The notes beneath the pieces are model-generated. The model did not search any database and had not been told where the DNA came from. It saw only the letters and a list, made by a program, of their open reading frames with translations. From NCBI GenBank assembly GCA_050952845.1, contig JBMNLP010000001.1:1302001-1366000 (forward strand): a stretch of DNA of 64,000 nucleotides. The letters are read 5' to 3'. Source of the DNA: JAGVSV01 sp050952845. Its GTDB lineage: Bacteria; Bacillota; Clostridia; Christensenellales; Aristaeellaceae. Position numbers and translations under genes: made by a program. Positions 60,021 through 64,000 of the stretch are shown here, piece after piece (positions within the stretch are counted from its first letter, which is position 1; every line of letters begins with the position of its first letter).

Positions 60021-60878
60021 ATGAACCGTTATTCCGCCATCGTTATGCCCAGCCAAGAGGGGATGAGGGTCCGCTTGTTTATCAAGCGCACCTGGCCGAC
60101 TATGCCGGAACGGGTAATCCGTAGTTTGCTGAACGACAGGGAGGTCAAAGTCAACAACGCCAGGATTTCAGAGGACATCAGGCTTGCTGCTGGCGATCGC
60201 GTGGTGCTTTATTCGCTTTGGCAACAGGAAGAGATTGCTATCATATATGAAGACCAACAGGTGCTTATATGCCATAAGCCATATGGTGTCAACAGCGATC
60301 GAAATGCGCAGAGCGCTTACTCCATTATCACGTGGGCTGAGCAGCGCGCAGCCGGACAATACACCCCGCTGCTTTGCCACCGGCTTGATAACAAAACCAG
60401 CGGACTGATCCTGCTGGCTAAATCGGAACAGGCATGGGCAGCAGCCGGCGCCGCGATTTCAGCAGGATGCGTTCACAGGGAATATACCTGTGTTGTCAGC
60501 GGCAGCCCTGTGCCGCAGCAGGCTGTGTTAACTGCCTATATGGTAAAAAACGCCAAGCTTGCCCGTGTCAGGGTCACCAGCCATCCTAAACCTGGCAGCA
60601 GGCAGATTGTCACAGAATATCGGGTGATAGACTCGGACCAGAACACTGCCCGCCTATCCGTTATTCTACACACAGGCCGAACACATCAGATCCGCGCGCA
60701 CATGGCTTTCATTGGTCACCCAGTGCTGGGCGATGACTTATACGGCGATTACCTAACAAACCGTACGTTGCATGCCAAACATCTAAGGTTATGTGCCAGC
60801 AAGCTATCCTTCAATGAAATGCCGGATACGCTGGCTCAACTCAATGGGCAGTCCTTTACCATTCAGCCTGATTTTTAG
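60021..60878 (+). CDS. RluA-family RNA pseudouridine synthase
   Basis: 285 residues. An N-terminal S4-like domain (about 12-65, RLFIKRTWPTMPERVIRSLLNDREVKVN) is followed by the synthase domain with the catalytic Asp in LLCHRLDNKTSGLILLAK (near 115-130), and the RluA end motif LHTGRTHQIRAHMAFIGHPVLGDDLYG. It isomerises uridines in 23S rRNA or tRNA; the target site is not predictable. The ATG at 60021 follows AAGGAG at 4 nt. Confidence 0.92.
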   Translation: MNRYSAIVMPSQEGMRVRLFIKRTWPTMPERVIRSLLNDREVKVNNARISEDIRLAAGDRVVLYSLWQQEEIAIIYEDQQVLICHKPYGVNSDRNAQSAYSIITWAEQRAAGQYTPLLCHRLDNKTSGLILLAKSEQAWAAAGAAISAGCVHREYTCVVSGSPVPQQAVLTAYMVKNAKLARVRVTSHPKPGSRQIVTEYRVIDSDQNTARLSVILHTGRTHQIRAHMAFIGHPVLGDDLYGDYLTNRTLHAKHLRLCASKLSFNEMPDTLAQLNGQSFTIQPDF

Positions 60879-60900
60879 CATCAATTCATAAGGAGACGAC

Positions 60901-61731
60901 ATGACAAAGAAACGACCTATCCGCCTGGTTCTTGCCGATATGGACGGCACGCTGCTCAACGACGAGGGTGAGGTAACACCAGCTACATCCGAAGCCATCC
61001 GGGCGGTACAGCAGCGCGGCATCGTGTTTGCAGCATGCACCGGCCGTTTTCCTGAAAATGCCGCCATCACGATACGAGACGGCGGCATTGATTGTCCCAT
61101 TATTGCGCTCAACGGCGGGTGCATCACAGAAAAAACATACGGCAGTTTGATCACCTCCCATCCCATGCCCAAGGGAAAAGCGGTCGATCTGTTTCATGTG
61201 CTGGAAGGCTTGGAGGTTCCCTACTATATGTTCGGCAACAAAGCCGTGTACGCACGCGATCCTGCAGACCCTCATCACTCCATTATGAAATACGGTAATA
61301 GACTGGTTAGAGAGGTTGATGTGCGTTATTATTACGGACCGGACGCCTGCCGCAATGCGCTGGCAGAGGATATGTACAAGTATTATATCTATACAAAGCC
61401 GGGGCTAATGCCGCTTGATGACATTAAAAAGGCGCTTGAACCAATCCAAGGTGTTGCGCTAACCCAATCAAGCGAAACCAATATTGAAGTGATGCCGGAA
61501 GGCATTGATAAAGGTACAGGTGCCAAAGAATTGGCGGAATATTTAGGTATAAAAAAAGAAGAAACAATGGCTATCGGCGACCAGGACAACGATATCCCCA
61601 TGCTGATGGCATCGGGCTTCGCCGTGGCAATGGGCAATGCTGCTTCGCATGTTTTTGAGCACGCCGACGCAGTAACAAAATCAAACGCCGATGATGGCGT
61701 TGCCTATGCATTAAAGACCTATATATCCTGA
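60901..61731 (+). CDS. HAD-superfamily Cof-type phosphatase
   Basis: 276 residues. Motif I LADMDGTLLND carries the nucleophilic Asp and acid Asp. Motif III/IV GDQDNDIPML with a preceding Lys and the IIB cap (about 85-195) mark the Cof/YidA group, which dephosphorylates sugar phosphates and cofactors. The 3' end overlaps the convergent YigZ gene by 13 nt. It lies 22 nt after the RluA gene. Confidence 0.9.
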   Translation: MTKKRPIRLVLADMDGTLLNDEGEVTPATSEAIRAVQQRGIVFAACTGRFPENAAITIRDGGIDCPIIALNGGCITEKTYGSLITSHPMPKGKAVDLFHVLEGLEVPYYMFGNKAVYARDPADPHHSIMKYGNRLVREVDVRYYYGPDACRNALAEDMYKYYIYTKPGLMPLDDIKKALEPIQGVALTQSSETNIEVMPEGIDKGTGAKELAEYLGIKKEETMAIGDQDNDIPMLMASGFAVAMGNAASHVFEHADAVTKSNADDGVAYALKTYIS

Positions 61732-62363
61732 GTTTCAGGCCACTGATAGAACAGCCTGTCTGTTTCTATCGACTCGCTTTTTCCGTCGGTTGCTTGCATC
61801 AACGCCTCTGAAACAGAGGCAGCATGCGGCACACGGACTATAAACTGCAGCGTTACATGCTCAGCGTAGGAGGTGTCCTCAATGAGAATGGGCTGTGACT
61901 TCAGCATGAACTGCACGCGGTCCCAGTGTGTGTAAGCGATCTCAGCCAGCATGCGGACGCTGGGCTCCTCGGATACGACCTGCGCGCTGTCAACCGCCAG
62001 GGCACAGGCTTTGCTGTACGCGCGCACAAGCCCGCCCTTGCCTAATAGCGTGCCACCAAAATACCTAACCACCACTACGCAGACATTGGTCAGCTGTCTC
62101 TGTCGCAGCACTTCCATGATAGGCAACCCTGCCGTACCCGAAGGTTCCCCATCGTCCTGATACCGCATAATGCCGGCGTTTGGGCCAATGACATAGGCGA
62201 AGCAATGGTGTGATGCACTCGGATGCTCTTCTTTTGTTTGCCTGATGAGGTCAAGCGCCGTCTCTTCGTCGGAAGCAGGATATGCACAGCCAATAAAACG
62301 GCTTTTTAAAACGATCAACTCTTCCTTTGCAGGCGCTTTGACGGTGCGAAAGGGGATATCCAT
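61719..62363 (-). CDS. yigZ: YigZ/IMPACT-family protein
   Basis: 214 residues. The N-terminal UPF0029 domain has KSRFIGCAYPASDEETA, HPSASHHCFAYV and DDGEPSGTAGLPIMEVLRQ; the C-terminal DUF1949 ferredoxin-like domain follows. Function is unclear; mammalian IMPACT modulates translation control. Its ATG overlaps the tyrS stop by 1 nt, so it is coupled to tyrS. Confidence 0.9.
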   Translation of the reverse strand: MDIPFRTVKAPAKEELIVLKSRFIGCAYPASDEETALDLIRQTKEEHPSASHHCFAYVIGPNAGIMRYQDDGEPSGTAGLPIMEVLRQRQLTNVCVVVVRYFGGTLLGKGGLVRAYSKACALAVDSAQVVSEEPSVRMLAEIAYTHWDRVQFMLKSQPILIEDTSYAEHVTLQFIVRVPHAASVSEALMQATDGKSESIETDRLFYQWPETQDI

Positions 62364-63592
62364 CAGTCAGCAAGGGCGATCCGGCAGTAATTCTTTTTGC
62401 CCTTGCGCAGCAAGAGGCCGTCTGTGCCGATATCATCTTCATCCAGCCGATGATCAACATCGGTTGCTTTCGTGTCTGCCACCAAAATAGCGCCCTGCAT
62501 GACCATTTTGCGCGCTTCGCTCCTGCTGGTGCATAGCCCGCAATCCGCCAGAATGGTTGTCAGCCGGTTGTCAAGCTGCAGCGCAGCCCTGGTTAAAGTG
62601 TAGGTTGGTACATCAGCTGCATTCTCTCCACCGTCAAATAGCGCAGCAGAGGCAACTTGCGCCTTTAGTGCCTCTTCCTCACCATGGACCAGTTTGGTAC
62701 ACTCATACGCCAGGATTTTCTTGGCGTTGTTGATGGCACTGCCCTCAAGCCGGCTCAATCGTCTCACCTCGTCCATGGGCAGGAAGGTCAGCATAGACAG
62801 GCATTTTGGTACATCCACATCGGCAACATTCCGCCAGTATTGATAAAATTCGTACGGTGTGCACAGCGCCGCATCCAGCCATAGGGCGCCCTTTTCAGTT
62901 TTTCCCATTTTCGTGCCTTCATGGTTCAACAACAATGTTAGCGTGCAGGCGTAAGCATCGGCACGCTCCTTCCTTCTGATGAGATCAGCACCAGCTAAGA
63001 TATTGCTCCACTGGTCGTCGCCGCCCATCTGCAGTTTGCAGCCGTAACGCTTGTAGAGCTCAAGAAAATCATAAGCCTGCATCAGCATGTAGTTAAATTC
63101 AAGAAAGGTCAGCCCGCGCTCCAGACGCTGCTTGTAGCATTCGGCTGTCAGCATCCGGTTAACGGAGAAGTGGATGCCGATATCTCGGATAAACTCAACA
63201 TAGTTGGCTTTCAATAGCCAATCAGCGTTGTTGACCATCGTGGACTTACCCTTGCCAAAGTCAAGAAACCTGCCGAACTGCGCCCTGATCCCTTCAATAT
63301 GCTTTTCAATGGTTTCTACCGTCATCATTTTGCGCATATCGGTTTTTCCACTGGGGTCGCCAATCATGGCAGTGCCGCCCCCCATCAACGCAATGGGGTG
63401 ATGCCCGGCTTTCTGCATGTGCACCATAGCCAGAATTGGTATGAAGTGACCGAAATGCAGGCTTGAAGCCGTTGGATCAAACCCGATGTAGAACACCGTC
63501 GGTTCACGCTCCAATTGCTTGTACAGGTCATCCTCGTAGGTAACCTGGGCGATAAAGCCTCGTTCCTTCAGCGTATCCAACACATGAGCCAT
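62363..63592 (-). CDS. tyrS: Tyrosyl-tRNA synthetase
   Basis: 409 residues. The HIGH-type motif reads LHFGHF (near 45-50), DQWSNILAG and the KMSKS-type loop KMGKTEKGALW (near 225-235). A C-terminal S4 RNA-binding domain (340-405, RSEARKMVMQGAI) binds tRNA-Tyr. Unlike many Firmicute tyrS genes, no T-box precedes it; only 35 nt separate it from plsY. Confidence 0.95.
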   Translation of the reverse strand: MAHVLDTLKERGFIAQVTYEDDLYKQLEREPTVFYIGFDPTASSLHFGHFIPILAMVHMQKAGHHPIALMGGGTAMIGDPSGKTDMRKMMTVETIEKHIEGIRAQFGRFLDFGKGKSTMVNNADWLLKANYVEFIRDIGIHFSVNRMLTAECYKQRLERGLTFLEFNYMLMQAYDFLELYKRYGCKLQMGGDDQWSNILAGADLIRRKERADAYACTLTLLLNHEGTKMGKTEKGALWLDAALCTPYEFYQYWRNVADVDVPKCLSMLTFLPMDEVRRLSRLEGSAINNAKKILAYECTKLVHGEEEALKAQVASAALFDGGENAADVPTYTLTRAALQLDNRLTTILADCGLCTSRSEARKMVMQGAILVADTKATDVDHRLDEDDIGTDGLLLRKGKKNYCRIALAD

Positions 63593-63627
63593 AATTACCT
63601 CCCCTGTTTAAGGTTAGATGATTGAAA

Positions 63628-64000
63628 TTAACCGTTCTGTTTTTTCGCCGCGCTCTTGGATAAGTCCAGCTTGTTCTCCGTTCCCTTTAACAGTCGATCA
63701 ATGTTGGAAAGATGCCTGAATACACCCAGCAGCAGCAGGATAAGTGCCCAAGCACCGCCAAACCAGAACGGGTGCCGGCATAGAACGAGCATGGATGTTA
63801 TCGTCAGAAATGTTAGACTGCCAAGAGAGACATAGCGCGTGATGCCGATCACCAGCAGCGCTGTTACGATGCCGAAGAACGATTCAACCGGATACAGGCA
63901 AAGCATAACAGCAATGGAACAAACAATGCCTTTTCCGCCCCTGAATTCCTCAAAAGCAGGCCAGTTGTGGCCGATGACAGCGCCCAAGCCTGCTGCCATT
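63628..64000 (-). CDS. plsY: Acyl-phosphate glycerol-3-phosphate acyltransferase PlsY, partial
   Basis: The frame is open to the window edge, so the N-terminus is missing. The visible 124 residues contain GHNWPAFEEFRGGKGI, the PlsY motif in the second cytoplasmic loop, and about three helices. PlsY makes lysophosphatidic acid, the first step of phospholipid synthesis. The C-terminal tail (KLDLSKSAAKKQNG) is basic. It lies upstream of tyrS on the same strand. Confidence 0.9.
   Translation of the reverse strand, partial: MAAGLGAVIGHNWPAFEEFRGGKGIVCSIAVMLCLYPVESFFGIVTALLVIGITRYVSLGSLTFLTITSMLVLCRHPFWFGGAWALILLLLGVFRHLSNIDRLLKGTENKLDLSKSAAKKQNG

Noticed and set aside
62363..63700. T-box in front of tyrS
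   Set aside because: Only 35 nt lie between plsY and tyrS, with no stem I or T-box core.
1..64000. CRISPR arrays, tRNA or rRNA genes, prophage
   Set aside because: No spaced direct repeats, no cloverleaf or rRNA sequence and no phage structural genes were noticed on either strand. A tRNAscan-SE and CRISPR-finder run would settle it.

Overview
The window looks like a chromosomal segment of a low-to-moderate GC Gram-positive anaerobe of class Clostridia (Bacillota). This is an inference from gene content: a tryptophan T-box and a SAM-I riboswitch used as transcription attenuators, a CtsR-type operator in front of clpB, DivIVA and SepF side by side, VanW-domain and phosphodiester-glycosidase envelope proteins, a polyamine transporter behind a cupin repressor, and consensus sigma-A promoters with AGGAGG ribosome sites. 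The genus cannot be fixed from the sequence alone. No rRNA, tRNA, CRISPR array or prophage was seen.

Layout. 1-400: 3' end of a MutS-family ATPase. 0.4-5 kb (+): repressor plus potABCD polyamine uptake operon. 5-9.9 kb (-): clpB, pgsA, guaB. 10-16.5 kb (+): a PerM/AI-2E-type membrane protein, an atypical ABC exporter pair, a truncated GH65-like protein with no catalytic motif, an M55 D-aminopeptidase and two TIM-barrel sugar isomerases/epimerases. 16.48-19.01 kb: nested mobile elements. An IS110-family element with a candidate bridge RNA lies inside an IS630-family element, which itself abuts a 159-bp MITE-like element; all sit at the stop codon of the second isomerase gene. 19-25.9 kb (-): a seven-gene envelope operon (M1 peptidase, GT2-GtrA, phosphodiester glycosidase, Lgt-like protein, YnzC, two VanW proteins). 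26-28.7 kb: a GNAT acetyltransferase and an intact ISAs1-family element with a perfect 10-bp target duplication. 28.7-34.3 kb (+): an MMPL/RND exporter, a secreted partner with a likely 1-nt frameshift, an ECF sigma factor, a zinc-finger anti-sigma/DUF4349 protein and a SIMPL protein, closed by a strong terminator. 34.3-35 kb (-): a C26 glutamine amidotransferase. 35-44.7 kb (-): a ten-gene Mrp-type cation/proton antiporter operon with four NuoL/M/N-like subunits. 44.8-53.7 kb (-): a Trp T-box-controlled tryptophan ABC transporter, then a COG2509 flavoprotein, an HlyD-like adaptor, SepF, DivIVA and a ROK sugar kinase. 53.66-55 kb (+): SAM-I riboswitch and metK. 55-59.8 kb (-): branched-chain amino-acid ABC transporter with LivM and LivG fused. 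60-64 kb: RluA-type pseudouridine synthase and a HAD phosphatase (+), then YigZ, TyrRS and PlsY (-).

How it fits together. Much of the window is nutrient uptake under RNA or repressor control: polyamines (cupin repressor), tryptophan (T-box), methionine/SAM (SAM-I) and branched-chain amino acids. The rest is envelope growth and stress: DivIVA/SepF, VanW proteins, Lgt-like, PgsA/PlsY, the ECF sigma module and Mrp ion homeostasis. The mobile elements are confined to about 16.5-19.0 and 27.3-28.6 kb and sit at gene ends or just upstream of a promoter, leaving the flanking reading frames essentially intact.
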